From: Luscinia megarhynchos
Lineage: Eukaryota > Chordata > Aves > Passeriformes > Turdidae
Assembly (NCBI GenBank): GCA_034336665.1
Contig: CM067592.1
Span: 29,733,819-29,797,818, forward strand
Length of the DNA: 64,000 nt
Direction: 5' to 3'
The position numbers were made by a program, and so were the translations under genes. Below, one piece after another: positions 25,560 through 37,813 of the stretch; the first letter of the stretch is position 1; the number at the start of each line of letters is the position of its first letter. Below the pieces are notes generated by a model, which did not search any database, had not been told where the DNA came from, and saw nothing but the letters and a program-made list of their open reading frames with translations.

Positions 25560-27135
25560 ACCTACACATGTTCGAACCTCACTGAAATCCAGGACTAAAG
25601 TACAGAGCTTCATTGGACACTTCATTGCTTTTTTTCTATAGAAAGGAACCATAAATTCATTCTTGTTAGAAAGTGATTTTTCAAAGATAACTGTTGCAAA
25701 CCATTGCAGCTGACCTCATTCTATCTGTAATAAATGATACAGAGTCTTACTTACAAGTAGTTGACAAAAGTGTGGGATATTAACTTGCATACCGTCTGGA
25801 TTTTTATTGTAGTGTTTTCCGACTTCTTTTTATTTTCTTTTTTTTTTCTTTTTAATGAGTCCTATGCAAGAAGCAAACCCTTCCAAGAAAAGGAAATAAA
25901 AGCAATTTTTTTTAACCCCTGGCTTTTATTCCTCTCCTCAGCAACTGAAGAGCAAATTCAAACAGTAAACAAAGAAGTAATGAGGCGCAACAAACACATC
26001 CTGAGATAGTGCTATTCCTATAACAGCATTATAAAGTGCCATCCCAGTGCTACCAAAACAAAGATTTCAGGCTGGATCAGCTTCTTATGTTAATCAGCCT
26101 AGCCTCAGTTACTTAAACTTAGTTACTTAGCCTCAGTTACTTAAAAGTTATTTAGGACTGTGTAAATTGGGGTAGATTAGGGAAGTGCTCATCATTGATT
26201 GTTCCGCTTCATTTATGCTGTTGTCTCCTGTGAGGGGTGCCTGCCTGCTGCAGTTCTGAACCAGAAATTCATATGCAACAATAAACTCTTCCAGTGAAAA
26301 CTTCATATACAGCATTTAGCTTCAGTGAGCACAATAAAAAGACTAAGAAATGTGTCAGCTCTGCTAAGGGCAGCTGGGTACAGCAGGCTGTTTTTATTAA
26401 GGTGTGATAGTTGACATCTTGCCACCCAAGGAAGATTGCACATGGTGTATAAACTCTGAACAGTTATGAATTATCTCTCTTTTCCCCCAGATTCTGACAA
26501 GCAGTCTAGGTGTAGAAGCTCAGAACAAGGGTACAGAAATAAAACACAGCCATCCATAGACTCCCAGGACGATCAAAGAGTTGAATGTGGTTTTATACAA
26601 ATATTTGCTGGTACCTTTCTATTAAAAATAACATACTGCTGGATATCTAGTCTTTTAGAAGACAATACTCCAAAATATGACTTGACCAAAAATGAACTTC
26701 CTGTTCAGCAGCAGGTCAAATGCATTTACTTTGACAAAAGTGAACCGTGAATAAATATTCCAAAAATTAACGCTGGTTCTGTCTTAAATTTTCAAGTCAT
26801 TAGGGGCATTTCAAGGCAGCTTGTTGAACTCATAAATCCCTCCTGCACAGACAAAATAGAATTGTGACATATGGAGAAGCAAATGAAGGACAAAGGGAGT
26901 ACAAATATTTTCTTGGTAGGTCACATTACATTCTATGATGTGCTGTGAGAATACTAAATGTGTTTGCTAAATAAGTAACATCTAATAAGGGAAATAATTA
27001 AAGGAAATAATGATAACAATTCTGACATATACACATAATACTGTGCCTCAGACATTAACCAACTGCTGGGTTATATTTGCTTTTTAATTGTTAGCACTGA
27101 AACCCAGCCATGCTTGAGGCTTAAGTGAAAAAGTC
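25560..27135. other. Unique DNA with a 28-bp tandem duplication
   Basis: AGCCTCAGTTACTTAAACTT at 26,101 is repeated 28 bp later at 26,129 as AGCCTCAGTTACTTAAAAGT. A CCCCCAG acceptor-like site precedes the 94-codon frame at 26,466-26,750, but nothing else supports an exon. Confidence 0.45.
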
Positions 27136-27139
27136 TTTT

Positions 27140-27525
27140 CCAAACCCTTTCTCCTGATTCCAGCAAGGATAGGTTCAATTTTTCCAGTAGCCAGTAGTGA
27201 CCACGGCCATGATCCAGAGGTTATTCAATACCACCTCATGTCACTTTCCAGGGATGGGGCAAGGGCTCCCTTTGGGATCGCAGAGCTTGGCTTACCTGGT
27301 CAGGTACCACCAGGCTCCACATGGTCAGCAAATGAGAATCATTCACCTCCCTTGTACACCCTGCTGTCCCTTCTGCTCTTCCTCTTTGTTCCCTTATTTC
27401 CTTTTTGTTTACAGTGAATTGTTCTTATCTCAAACTATGATCTTGACCTTTTTTCCTCCATTCCCCTCTCCAGCCCACCACGGTGAGATTGAGCAGAGCA
27501 CTGGAGTGCTGTGATGGGCTCCCTA
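27140..27525 (+). mobile_element. Decayed ERVL-type LTR fragment
   Basis: This copy aligns by eye with the LTR at 230-610. Shared ordered blocks include a GGTTCAATTTTT-like start, GTAGCCAG, CCAGAGG, an AATACCAC/CTCATGTC block, and the late phrase TGTTCTTATCTCAAACTATGA followed by CCCCTCTCCAGCCCACC. The 3' LTR terminus is not recognisable. No gag or pol traces follow; the next element is a CR1 tail at 27,657. Boundaries are approximate. Confidence 0.6.
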
Positions 27526-27656
27526 CATTAAGGAACACCATTCCTAAACCACAGTGCTCTTATAAGAGTCAAAAAGATCCATGCTATGACAGTGGTCTGA
27601 TGCTGACAAAGGCAGCTTAGAGAAACAAAGAGACTTCATCATTGGAAATTCAACAT

Positions 27657-27815
27657 TCAGCTGGGCATGACCCTGAACAACCGTCTGCAGCTGACCTTGC
27701 CCGATGGGTGACAGGTGACACCTGGGGACACAGTTTATTGGTGGACATTGATGGGTTAATGGCTGGACTCAATGATTTCAGAGGTCTTTTCTAACCTTAT
27801 TTAATGATTCTATAA
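27657..27815 (+). mobile_element. CR1 LINE 3'-end fragment
   Basis: GTTAATGGCTGGACTCAATG, then TTTCAGAGGTCTTTTCTAAC and AATGATTCTATAA, is the CR1 3' UTR and octamer tail. Upstream, CCGTCTGCAGCTGACCTTGC is a plausible continuation. Orientation is plus. The copy is short and 5' truncated. Confidence 0.8.
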
Positions 27816-27829
27816 CCATGCAACATCCA

Positions 27830-29940
27830 AAGGTGTGAGCCAGGTTCAGCCATGCTGTCATTCTCGAGGGCTGCAGATGCATCATCAGATGGGCTGTCTT
27901 TTTCCAATATGCCTTCAACATGATGCATGTCAAAAGTTCACGCTACTATTCTGTATCTGACTTTCAGCTCTTCAGGGCTCTGCAGCAGAGAAAACAAATC
28001 AACATGGAAGTCATAATCAGTACCTGTATACCTCTTACCTGTCACGTTTCTGAAAATAAAACCATTATTGGACTTTCTATAAAATACGCATGCCTGTATT
28101 CACTACAAGCAGAATTTCAATGGAAATTTGAAGCAAAATATTGCATAGCTTGTTTTTTACATGATTTTATTACCTTTTTTTTTTTGCCATGCTTTTGAGT
28201 TATATTTATGGATTTTCACATCTGTGATAAATGTTTTATCTAAGCTAGATAAGAGATCAATAAACCAAGAAAATTATCACAGTGCAAAAATGCAGGACAG
28301 TCTCTCATCTTCTAACATCTGTCTGGGGAGCCAATATTCCTCTTCCTTGCCAATCTATATTCCAGTGTGAGTAAATGGAATCTAGTTCACCCCCATTGTG
28401 CTAAAGTCTTTGGTATATATCCCCATAAAATTCTATTTTGTCATTGTGTTTGTGTCCTGGATGTAAGATGAGCTGTTCTGTGCATTTAATCTAAAACAAC
28501 CCCTACAGTATATAAAAGTGCAGCCCACTACAAAGTAGATATGCTAAACTATACTTCCTCCATTTCCTAATGCATATGGTTCAACAAAATGTGATATGGA
28601 AATAAACTAAAATGAAGGACTTGGAAAAACTATGTTAAAGCACCAAATCTGGTGTTAATTTCCCATTCATTCTATGCCCTCTCCCATTCTCACACATATA
28701 GTAGGAGTGTTCAAATATTAATTAAACAGTTAAATCCAGAGTAATTGTACACTATTGCACAGTTGGACAAAATCGAGAAGTGCTGTAGTTCTTAATATAG
28801 GGGAAAAATCTGTTAGAGATGCAGGGCTAAAGAGAATGTAAGGGTAAGATGTGCAAGAAAAGGAGGAGCATTTCTCATCTGGAGACAGTAGCAGCTCTGA
28901 AGAAAGGCTTATCCACTTGGGAGGAGCATGACTGAAACCCACAGGCCTATGTTGTTGTGCCAAGTTTGCAGAAAATGTATAGACAACTTCAATTCTCAAT
29001 GTTAACTATGCTTTAAACAGCTCTTTCTGCCTCTTTCACTTTTTGGGTGTGCTCAGGGGTTTTTTCTACTATTATTTTTCATTATAAGCTGAAAAGAATT
29101 CAGCTAAAATTATCTTGTGTAAGGTCTAAATCTCATTAGGAAGGCAGAAAGTGTATGTAACACAGTAGCACACAGCCAAAAGAGGAATAGCTGTGACCTT
29201 GAGAAAAGAAGCGACAAGTCCAATAAAAAAATAGAGATAACAGAGATCCACATCTAAGAGGAAACAGGAGTCTATAGGGAGCAAGAAAAGTGAATGCAGA
29301 AAAAGCAGAGTCTCCCAGAAGCCCTCCCCAACACCAGCTGGAAGGAATTGGTCACAGGCAAAAATAGGTCATGAAAGAAAGTTCTTTAATATCTCACAGC
29401 TGTGCACAGTTGCTACAAGGTACAGAAAGTTCTGACTCTGAAGAGAAGATACCTAGCTACGGTTTCTGTCTTTCTTTGTATAAGCAGAAGACATTGAAAA
29501 TATTGAAATCCTTAGCAATGAAATAATTGCATTTTTCCTACCATCTTTCTAAGGGCTTTATGGCAGTGTAAACCAGGAAAGAAATATTAGAGGAAGATCA
29601 GATGTAAAGTTTCTGCTTGAAAAATGGCCAGGGGAAAAAAAACTATTAATAAAATTAACAAAAATAAAAATAAAAAACACACCCTCAACTAAGAATGCAG
29701 TGTAGGGAAAAGTCAGACTGTGCAGAAGCACAGCACCTGAAGAAGCTAGAGGACAAAACTTCCTGTATCTGATATTTCCAATTGATTGCCTCTAAGATTT
29801 CACAGGCAGCCAATAACTGACATAGAGCAAAAATTTTAAATGGAACTCAGGCTTAATTCATCAGTAGATCTCTAAATTTTGTCTTTTGTCTTATTAAAGT
29901 CTGACAGCTGCAATTCAGTTGTAATTGCTACTGTACAAGA
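27830..29940. other. Unique AT-rich DNA, nothing recognised
   Basis: Only short frames (89-92 codons) without recognisable features. Confidence 0.45.
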
Positions 29941-29944
29941 AATG

Positions 29945-30418
29945 TTTGCTCTGCTCTGCTGTGCACTGAGGTGGCCTCACCTTGAATACTGTGTGCAGCT
30001 TTGGTCGCTGCAACAAAAAGAAAGGTATTAAACTATTAGAGAGCATCCAAAGGAGGGCAGTGAGGATAAAGGACCTTGAGGGGAAGCTGTAGGAGGAACA
30101 GCTGAGATCACTTGATGTTCAGCCTGGAGAAGAAGAAGCTGAGGGGTGACATGGATCTGAGGGAATGGCCTGAAGCTGTGTCAGGGGGGTTCAGGCTGGA
30201 TATTTGGAAAAGGTTCTTCCCCCAGAGGATGGTTGGGCACTGGAACAGCTCCCCAGGGAACTGGTCACAGCACCAGCTTGACAGTTTAGGAAGTCTTTGG
30301 ACAATGCTCTCAGGCACATGGTGCAACTCTTGGGGCTGTCCTGTGCAGGGCTAAGTTATACTCAAGGAAATTTTTGGGTCCCTTCCAACTCAATATATTC
30401 TGTGATTCTGTGATAATT
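29945..30418 (+). mobile_element. CR1 LINE with intact octamer tail
   Basis: The text follows the CR1 3' third: a CCTTGAATACTGTGTGCAGC block, AGCATCCAAAGGAGGGCAGT, GTTCAGCCTGGAGAAGAAGA, TTGGGCACTGGAACAGCTCC, then CCTTCCAACTC and ATTCTGTGATTCTGTGAT at the end. The last two octamers are the clearest CR1 terminus in the window. After TGACATGGATCTGAGGG the text passes directly to the GGCCTGAAGCTGTG block, so roughly 100 bp of usual CR1 sequence are absent. The frames at 30,108-30,354 are fragments of the ORF2 end and its antisense. Confidence 0.92.
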
Positions 30419-30424
30419 CTTTCC

Positions 30425-31365
30425 ACTGGTGGCCCATATATCAGGTAACTGAGAGGCATAAGAATTAAGTGACTTGTGTGGTTTTGAGTTTTGGGGGGTT
30501 TTTTAGAGAGGTCAATTTCATCATATGCTGCAGACTTCAGCCCCACAAATAATGATCTCAGCACAAATGACAAGAGAGCAGGAATCAGTCTCCACAACAG
30601 AAATACTGTTTTAAAATGTTTAAATGTGCCCTACTGCTGTGAAAATGAGCATGGAAGCACAGTAATATTCTCTCACATTCTCTGTAGGTATCTAAGGAAG
30701 ATAATGTAATGATAGCTTGCAAATGCATAAGACAAAAAATACTTAGATTACTATTACTTAAAGTCTTCAGCTTAGCTGAAGTAGATTGCTTTTGAAGTAC
30801 TGTGTTTTAGATATAGAATGGTATAATGATAACAAATGCAATAATAATTTTTCTTACTCTAGAAAGCAATAGCTACTGGGAAAGTACCCTAAGGCTGAAG
30901 AACATTCATAATACAAAGTAACCCTAATTTTATCAAAACTGTATAGAGATTGGAAAAAATATTCAGAAAAAAAGGATACATTTAATCTATAGCCTTTATT
31001 ATCTAAAGTCAGATCCTCAGATGACACCATTTTTTATTTTCAACATGGAACATGATTTTAACTCCGGAAATGTTATTCATACACAGAGCATCAGGCATTT
31101 GGCCCCAGATACAGTCAAGGGAACTGTTTGTTGGTTGTATTGAAATAACGTGATACACAAACTGATGTGTAACAAAAAAGTCAAAGAAAGTTGATTTAGA
31201 AATAGCATCTTGGGAGATACTGAAGAGTCAGTGCAGTCACAAATGTTCACCACCACTGTTGTCAGTGGTAGGCAAGGGTTAATGCCTCTTCAGCTCTCTC
31301 ATCAGGCTCACATTTTTGCTTCACATATACTTTGAGAATGCATGAGGCTTATAAGTCTCTGCTGT
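30425..31365. other. Unique DNA, nothing recognised
   Basis: Short frames only. The next recognised boundary is the ERVL LTR terminus at 31,370. Confidence 0.45.
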
Positions 31366-31369
31366 GGTT

Positions 31370-31565
31370 TAACCCTGTCTCACAACTAAACACCACAGAA
31401 GCCTGTGCTTATCCCACCTCTGGCTCCTACGATGGAGGAAGAACTGAGAGAGTAAAAGTGACAAGCGAATTCATGGATTGAGATAACAACATTTTAATAA
31501 TTAAAAATAAGTAAAAAATGAGCTTTAAATTTGTAGAGAAAAGAGAAAGAATAAATAATAAAGAG
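31370..31565 (-). mobile_element. 3' LTR of minus-strand ERVL remnant
   Basis: On the minus strand the LTR ends GGGTTAAACCACAGCA, with its CA terminus at 31,370-31,371. Before this come GTGGTGTTTAGTTGTGAGAC and a TGTTATCTCAATCCATGA-like phrase. The same end pattern is found in plus orientation at 37,600-37,653, and related late-LTR phrases occur near 560 and 27,430. The U3 part is short or absent: RNase H-like coding text abuts it at about 31,565, so the LTR is probably truncated on its 5' side. Confidence 0.75.
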
Positions 31566-31800
31566 AGAGGAAAATAAAACCCTCATCAGAGAATTTGCTA
31601 CAATCCATGAGCTACCACAGAAATAAATTATTGTGTATTTTTCTCTTTCAGCATTTGGATAGCTTTCACTCTGCATACTGACTAGGTTCCACTTCTCCTT
31701 CTGAAGTTTCTTCAGCATCTTGGGAGACCCCACAAAGCAACTTCCCACTTTTGACGTTTTGTACATGTAACGGGATCCATCTTTAAACATATTGTTTTTC
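31565..31800 (-). pseudogene. ERVL-like RNase H remnant
   Basis: The minus frame ending at 31,790 starts with FKDGSRYMYK, the RNase H DG-type motif. It continues to NAEREKY...SSWIVANSL, which matches the region around the third catalytic aspartate, but that aspartate is replaced (the TDSW-like position reads GSSW). The frame is open for about 75 codons of RNase H text before running into the LTR. An integrase segment, which should follow RNase H, is absent. This is known ERVL family architecture; the loss is read directly from the sequence. Confidence 0.65.
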
Positions 31801-32900
31801 AGTTTCTGGCAATTTATTACACAGTGTGGGCTCCTCAGTACAGGTTATCTCCTCTACCAATTCCCTGAAGTTTCAGTCCTCTGGAGGGTTTCTGTGCAGT
31901 CAGACTTTCCCATTTGAGCAATGCAACATTGGCTGTTGCATTGTCAGTGCAATCCACTTGCTCCATGTAGCATCACACACATGATGTGTAGAATGAGTTT
32001 TCCTATTTTTACAACTGGCCCAGCACAGGCAGCCAAGATAACAAAAGAAGCTGTGCTTCTACTTCAACTACTTCTGAAGAAGTTCTAATAGCTTCATATG
32101 CTGCTAATATTTCCTTTTCTTCTGGAGTGCAATGAGCTTCACACCCATTATATCCTGGGCTCCAAAACCTTAGACTTTAATATTTGTCTCTCCAGGCACT
32201 TTCTGCCAAAAGATCCAGGTGAGGACATTATCCTGGCTCAGGAATAATGCATATTTTTCACATCTTGTCATTTCTGGACTGGCCCAAGTGCTGTAGCACA
32301 AACTATCTCTCATTTAATTTGCTTAAAGTGTTGTTGCTTCTCAAAGCCTCACTCAAAATCATTCTCCTTCTAGGCCATTCGATAGAGAGGGCTCACAGAA
32401 TAATTAGAAAAATAAGAATATGTAGAATACGACCAGAACGTACATTCTTCAAAAACCCACAACACCTAAAATGCTTGTGTTTCTCTTTCATCAGTTAGTG
32501 GTGACAAAGCTGTTATTTTATTAATCACATACTTTGGGATATCATAGTGTCCATCTCACTATTTTATTCCTAAAAACTGAATCTCTTGTGCTCGTCCTTT
32601 GACCTTGCTTTGCTTTATAGCAAAACCACCTTTCATAACAGTCTAGATTACTTTTCTCCCCTTCTCACACACTTCTGCCGTGCTGTCTCCCACACTGATG
32701 TCATCAACACACTGCGAGTGCTCGGGAGCTTCACCTTGCTCCACCACAGCCTGTACCAATCCATGGCAGACTGCAGGACTGCGTTTCCACCAGGCAGCTT
32801 CAGGTGTGCTCCAGGATACTCCTCCACATGGAATCCAGCTGTCACCTGCACTATGCTGCCAAAGAGATAGAGTTATCCACATCAACAGGCAGACTTTGGC
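31800..32900 (-). pseudogene. ERVL-like reverse transcriptase remnant
   Basis: On the minus strand the RT catalytic box reads CVDD at 32,700-32,711, in place of the usual YVDD, followed by ISVGDSTAEVCEKGRK in the frame 32,643-32,885. A possible motif A aspartate lies about 200 bp upstream near 32,870, a plausible spacing. Left of the box come connection and RNase H-like words around 32,000-32,250 (for example a WIFWQKVPGE-like stretch and a LQKKRK segment), interrupted by stops and frameshifts. Two overlapping minus frames (32,643-32,885 and 32,648-32,851) each carry part of the RT, which shows frameshifting. The element is inactive. Confidence 0.7.
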
Positions 32901-34245
32901 AGTTACCTACAAATTTGGCAGCCTTTGGCTCAGCTTCTTACTTGAGCTCTAGTGAGTCTAGTTTTTCTGGTACAGCAGTGCTCCGTGGTGGTTACAATAC
33001 TTCCCTGAAATCTGTAAGTTGGATTTTTGCAGTGGCCATATGGGATCACAAGAAGATGGCTCTCCAGTCACCAGAATAGTTTATGGATGACAGCCAAGGG
33101 GTCTTAGCTGATGTGATAATGTCATGCTAGCAATTAGAATCTGTCTCTTTGCACTACATCGAGCCCACAACAGAAGGATACTCTGTTTAGAGACCAAGCA
33201 ACATAGATGGCTGTTTAATCCATTCTCAAGCAACTATACCACCCCAAAGCACACCTTGGTTCCCTTAACTGTCACCTGAGGTAGTCTCTGTCAACAACAT
33301 ATAGAATCTCCAGACCAGCCACAATAGAATGCTTTTACCACTCATTCCCAGTTAGACATACCTGGTCTGCAACACAGACCATTGCTGGGATCCTCCATCA
33401 CTCTAGAAATGCAGATGGATTCTTCCCTTATCCTGTCACAGCACACTGTACAGCAGTGTTCAATAGAGCTTTATACTCACGTTGGGCTGATATGTCAGGT
33501 GATGTCAGGTCACTGTGGCAGATCCAGGTCTGGATGTTGCAAATCCTTTATGCTGCTGTTACAGTCAGAGTGAGGGGGCACAGTGTTTTATTCAGGTCAG
33601 TTCTGTGCTTTTCAGAGTCACAATGGACTCCGGGTTTGCAAGTGTGACAGCCCTACAAGCAAAGCCCTACAAATCTTGCAAGGGTTTTGCAGTTCAGTTG
33701 CTCTGGTTTATGTCACAAAGGAAGAGGCTTCTGGCTGTCAGGTTTCCTGCCATCATGTCAGTTTGGGTGACAAGTTAACTGTATAATCAGGCTTTTGTAC
33801 ACTGCAATGCCCTCCTTCACCTGAGTGTTGCATCCTCTCTCTAGTGATGTGCAAGGTCTCGAGCTGTGTAGCTTCAGGCCCAGGGGACACAGCTGGGCAG
33901 AGACCTTTAATTTAAATACCTGTTAATTGAGCTCCCTTGTGAATCCCCTAAATTTTGTAGATCATGTTGTACTGTCTTTTAAGTTGCAGGGAGAGTTTTT
34001 TTGTTTGTATTTTCTGGGGTATTTTCTGCTGGTCTGTGCAGCACTGTGACTGTGCATCCTTTGTTACAGGCATCAGCTCTTCTGTTAGCTCTCTGGAGTT
34101 TGTTAAGGTCTGACCTATGGAGTGTAGATGCCAGGAGTCCACTTCTCTCTTCCTCACTGCTTCTAATCTTGCTGCTGAAGTTTTAACATCCTCCCACCAC
34201 TTCAATTCCTTTCTGTTTGCAAATACATCATGTACAATCAAGGGC
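32900..34245 (-). pseudogene. ERVL-like gag/protease remnant
   Basis: Upstream of RT on the minus strand lies about 1.3 kb of decayed coding text. The minus frame 33,948-34,241 (97 codons, charged, with ANRKELKWWEDVKTSAARLE) resembles the N-terminal part of avian ERVL gag. A cysteine-rich stretch (CHTCKPG) near 33,630-33,650 may be a ruined zinc knuckle. Plus-strand frames in the same interval (33,382-33,786) are antisense shadows. Assignment is by position relative to the RT and by family resemblance; stops are frequent. Confidence 0.45.
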
Positions 34246-34249
34246 AGTA

Positions 34250-37200
34250 ACTGATGAAAATTAGTTGTTTGAGCAAAAAAGTTATTAATTGATTGATGGA
34301 TTGTTGTTGGTCATTTTCTTCGGGAGATGTACTCTTTTATTTCAGATGCCTGTTCAGTGCTGATGCTACTATATCAGTTTTTATTGTATTCTGAGCAATT
34401 TTTTTTAGAAGACAGGAAACATGGGATCAGAAAAAATCATAGAAAAGTAGTTTTAAAGCTCTTCTACATTTAATTTGCAGAAGGATTTTAGATGTGATAT
34501 TCAGTAGTGAAGTTTGAACAGAATTATTTTAAGAATGCCTGTATATTTTTCTTTTCATTGGATAATTTTTTATCTTTATTTTTTTTTCAAAGATGCCTTA
34601 CCTTTCAGAGGTCCTCCAAACAGAAATTGTGAATTCAGGGCACACTGAAACTAAAGCAAAAAAATCCCTGGTTAAAAGGAAGGAAAGCATATATAGGGAA
34701 AAAATTTTCACAGGTGCCAGAAAGCTGTTGGATGGAAGAGATAAGTACAAAAAAATCATAAAAGTAAACTCATGCAAAGTTTAAATTTTTCACTTGAAAC
34801 AAAATTTTGCATACCTGTTATTTTATTTCTTTCTCCACTATATGTTAGTGGTTGCTTTAGCAGAAGAGTTTCATTGAAAGTTTTAGAAGTAGAGTTTCAA
34901 TGAAAACAAAGTTTTTCTCTTTGGAATTCTAACACATTCTTTGTGATTAGGAAAATATGGTTAGAATTTGTCACCTCTTAAATGCTAGCTCACTCTACGT
35001 GAAGGATATGCAATTCCTTTAATCTCTGCAAGATGTATACTTATGGGAAAATCCAGAAAACTCCATTTGACAAAAAATGGATGTTAATAGTTTTCTTTTG
35101 AGTTATTTTATTAAAAATTTAAAAACAAACTTGAGTTATATTAAGCATTTGTATGCTTCATGTTCTGGCTCACCTTAAACAATCATGACAAGTCTGTATC
35201 AAGTATTAAATTTGTATTTTTTATACCCTTTATTTTGGAGCAATTTGCTGGTACTCCTGCACAATTTTAATCTGTTGATAAATATTTTAACTCTAGGAAA
35301 TAGTTGTAGCTCTGCAGTGATATACAATCACAGGTGCATTATTTTCTTACTGGTGATGTATTTCACTGAATATCATGATAGTGGAACCATTTCAAAGAGA
35401 GTGTGCTCAACATACATTAGGATGATTTACATCCTGAAATTTCAAATGCTTCCTATATAAAGTAAAGGCTTGGATTAATTCCTGCTTTTTCTTCTTTGCC
35501 ATTGTTTATTGATGCTACTTACTTATAATCTCATACTTTTTAGTAATAGTCTGAATTCTTATTTTAGATTAATTTGTTCTGAATTTATTAGTTCTATGCC
35601 TTTTGTAATAATTGTACTTTAAGACTGCACAAGGTAGCCCTTATAAACCATCATAAACCATATTAAAATCCCTTCATAGAGTGAATAACAAGAGTTAAGT
35701 TATGTAAGGGGGATGTTGCAGACTCTACATCCTCAGGATTTAGTTTAGTTATAAGATTAGAGAAGAACAAAATGTTAGAAGAACTTATACTTCCAGATAC
35801 AAGGAGAACATTTTGGTATCTTGTAGATTGGGGTGGCAGATGAATTCCATGTCTTAATTATCTCAATTTAAAATCTGAATCTGAAAATTATTGTCTCCCA
35901 TACCAATATTAACCATAGTAGTCAATGTGAAGACTACTTGTGAATGACTGAGATTTAAGTGTCAACACAGCATGACCAAAACCTTAAACAAAATTTTTGT
36001 TCTGGACAGTACAAATCACAATAAAAATAAAGACAGTAAGTCTGAGCTAGCTTTGGGTAGGTATTGAAGCTCTTAGCCCACATCCAGTGTGGTGGATTGT
36101 ACAGTCCTGATGTATTTATTTGAATATGGTCAGGCACTCTTTCTGCTACAAACTCTTAACCTGAACAGAAGGCTCTTGGGTTAACAACAAGAACAGCAAA
36201 AAGCAGCCCTTGCAGAAGAATGGCTTTCTTTCTGTGTGAGCAGATCACAGAAGCTGGGTGGGCAGAGGAGAGGCCTGAGTCAAGAATATGTCTTGACACC
36301 TGGTCAGGAACCAACATGCAGACCATTTCAGGAGCAAAAGCCAGCCAAGACAACTATAAGCCATCCAACATTACTCTTGCATTATTCTACTTATGTGGCT
36401 TACAGTGAAAGCACAGTTTAGATTTTATTTGGAAAGTATTGTTTTACTGCATAGTATCTCAAACCATAAAATCCCTCCCAGGATAGAATATTTTTATATC
36501 CTTTTTATCAAATGAGCATGGCAGTTTTATTTAGTAAAATACAGAATGAATTTTAGAAATGAGCAATCATTTTCTTAAAACGAGCAAGCTGCAAAATGTG
36601 ATTCAGTTAGCTGAATGCTATATTTCAAAAGAAAAGTCCTGAGTATTATAAAAAATATTATTCTAAACTGCCTAATAAAAAATCTACAGTAAAAGAGCAT
36701 CTTGATTCTTGTTTTTTTTCTGCTACAGCTGTCTTCATTGAAAGCCAGAGAATCAAAGAAAATACTATAGTATGAAATTGAATATAATTCAGTGTAACAC
36801 TGAACACAACATATAATTATTTAATTACTGTGATGTAGATGGGCTTGTCAATTGTAAAATACATTCTGGTTCCACAGCAATAAGAAATCACACACATAAT
36901 AAAAATTCTATGGAGCAAACTTCCATGGTACACAAAATTCTAACTCATTTTAAAATAGCACTTTTTATTTCTGTGGCGTCTTCTTGCTACGAGTCTTCAA
37001 TAAAATTTATAGGCAGTAAATAATAAAACATTGTAACATCCTCACGAACAATATAATGTATCTTGGATGACTACTGACCCATCCACTGCTAAAACAACTC
37101 TAGATAACTTATCCTGTACTGCTCAGCTTTCAAGAAGGGTGATGTACCACAGTGTCAAAAGCTGACTTTTTGTTTTGTGTAATTTTTATCTTTCATTACA

Positions 37201-37395
37201 CATTTTTTAAAGTGCAAATATGTTTCATTCGAAACTGCCTAGTTTCTAGGCCCTTCAGTAATCTGTCAGACATATTTTTATTGGTATCAATGACACTAAT
37301 TTTCATACCCTATTGTGTTTACTTGCATGGCACTTGAGTATTTTTGACATTTAGGATCCTAAGGAGAATTTTATGTGTCAATTTGGCCTATTGCA
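34250..37395. other. Unique AT-rich DNA between ERV remnants
   Basis: About 3.1 kb separates the two divergently oriented ERVL remnants. A 63-codon frame at 34,593-34,784 follows a pyrimidine tract and CAAAG but has no recognisable product. A somewhat less AT-rich part lies at 36,150-36,420. Nothing else is recognised. Confidence 0.4.
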
Positions 37396-37399
37396 ATTT

Positions 37400-37653
37400 G
37401 TTTTCATATTAAGTCCTCTTCATTTCATTTATCCCTCCATCTACTCTGTTATACTTGGCCTTTCAGACTGTAGGTCTGGGACATAAATTCCATGTATGCA
37501 TTTAAAATTTACTTCTTAATTATGTGTATTTGCCGCCACCTGTGACTTCAATTCTCACTTTTACCCTTCCAATTATTCCCCTTATCCTGCTGTGATGGGA
37601 GGAGTGGGTGAGCAGCTCTGTGGTGCTTAGTTGTTGGCCAGGTTTAAACTGCA
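37400..37653 (+). mobile_element. 5' LTR (3' part) of plus-strand ERVL remnant
   Basis: The LTR end is recognisable by comparison with the minus-strand LTR at 31,370. Both share a CTTATC-type block, CTGTGGTGCTTAGTTG and a GGTTTAAACTGCA terminus, with CA at 37,652-37,653. A primer-binding-site-like sequence follows directly, which defines this as a 5' LTR. The left boundary is uncertain. Confidence 0.65.
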
Positions 37654-37660
37654 CCTACTT

Positions 37661-37678
37661 TGGTGCCCAGTATAGGGC
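37661..37678 (+). promoter_or_regulatory. Retroviral primer-binding-site-like sequence
   Basis: TGGTGCCCAGTATAGGGC starts 7 bp after the LTR CA terminus and has the TGGYGCCCARNNNNGGGC shape of a tRNA-complementary primer site. It carries likely mutations, so I do not assign the tRNA. Confidence 0.6.
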
Positions 37679-37809
37679 ATGGAGGGCTTGAGATAATAAC
37701 AGATTTGACTAGAGTGAATGAGAGGGGATTTATATCTGTAAATGGCTGCTTGTAATTATATTAATTAATCTGCTCGTGATGTTATCTTATTAGTTTGTCC
37801 TTCTCTCGT

Positions 37810-37813
<4 letters not shown>

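Larger units (their letters stand above)
31370..34245 (-). mobile_element. ERVL-like provirus remnant, minus strand
   Basis: Ordered from its 5' end (right): gag-like text, protease/RT, CVDD box, RNase H, then directly the 3' LTR. No 5' LTR or primer-binding site is recognisable to the right of about 34,250. At about 2.9 kb it is well short of a complete provirus. Missing parts include the 5' LTR, integrase and probably U3. Confidence 0.7.

Noticed and set aside
34593..34784. 63-codon lysine-rich frame after a pyrimidine tract and CAAAG
   Set aside because: The acceptor resemblance is weak, the composition is A-rich and no homologue or partner exon is evident.
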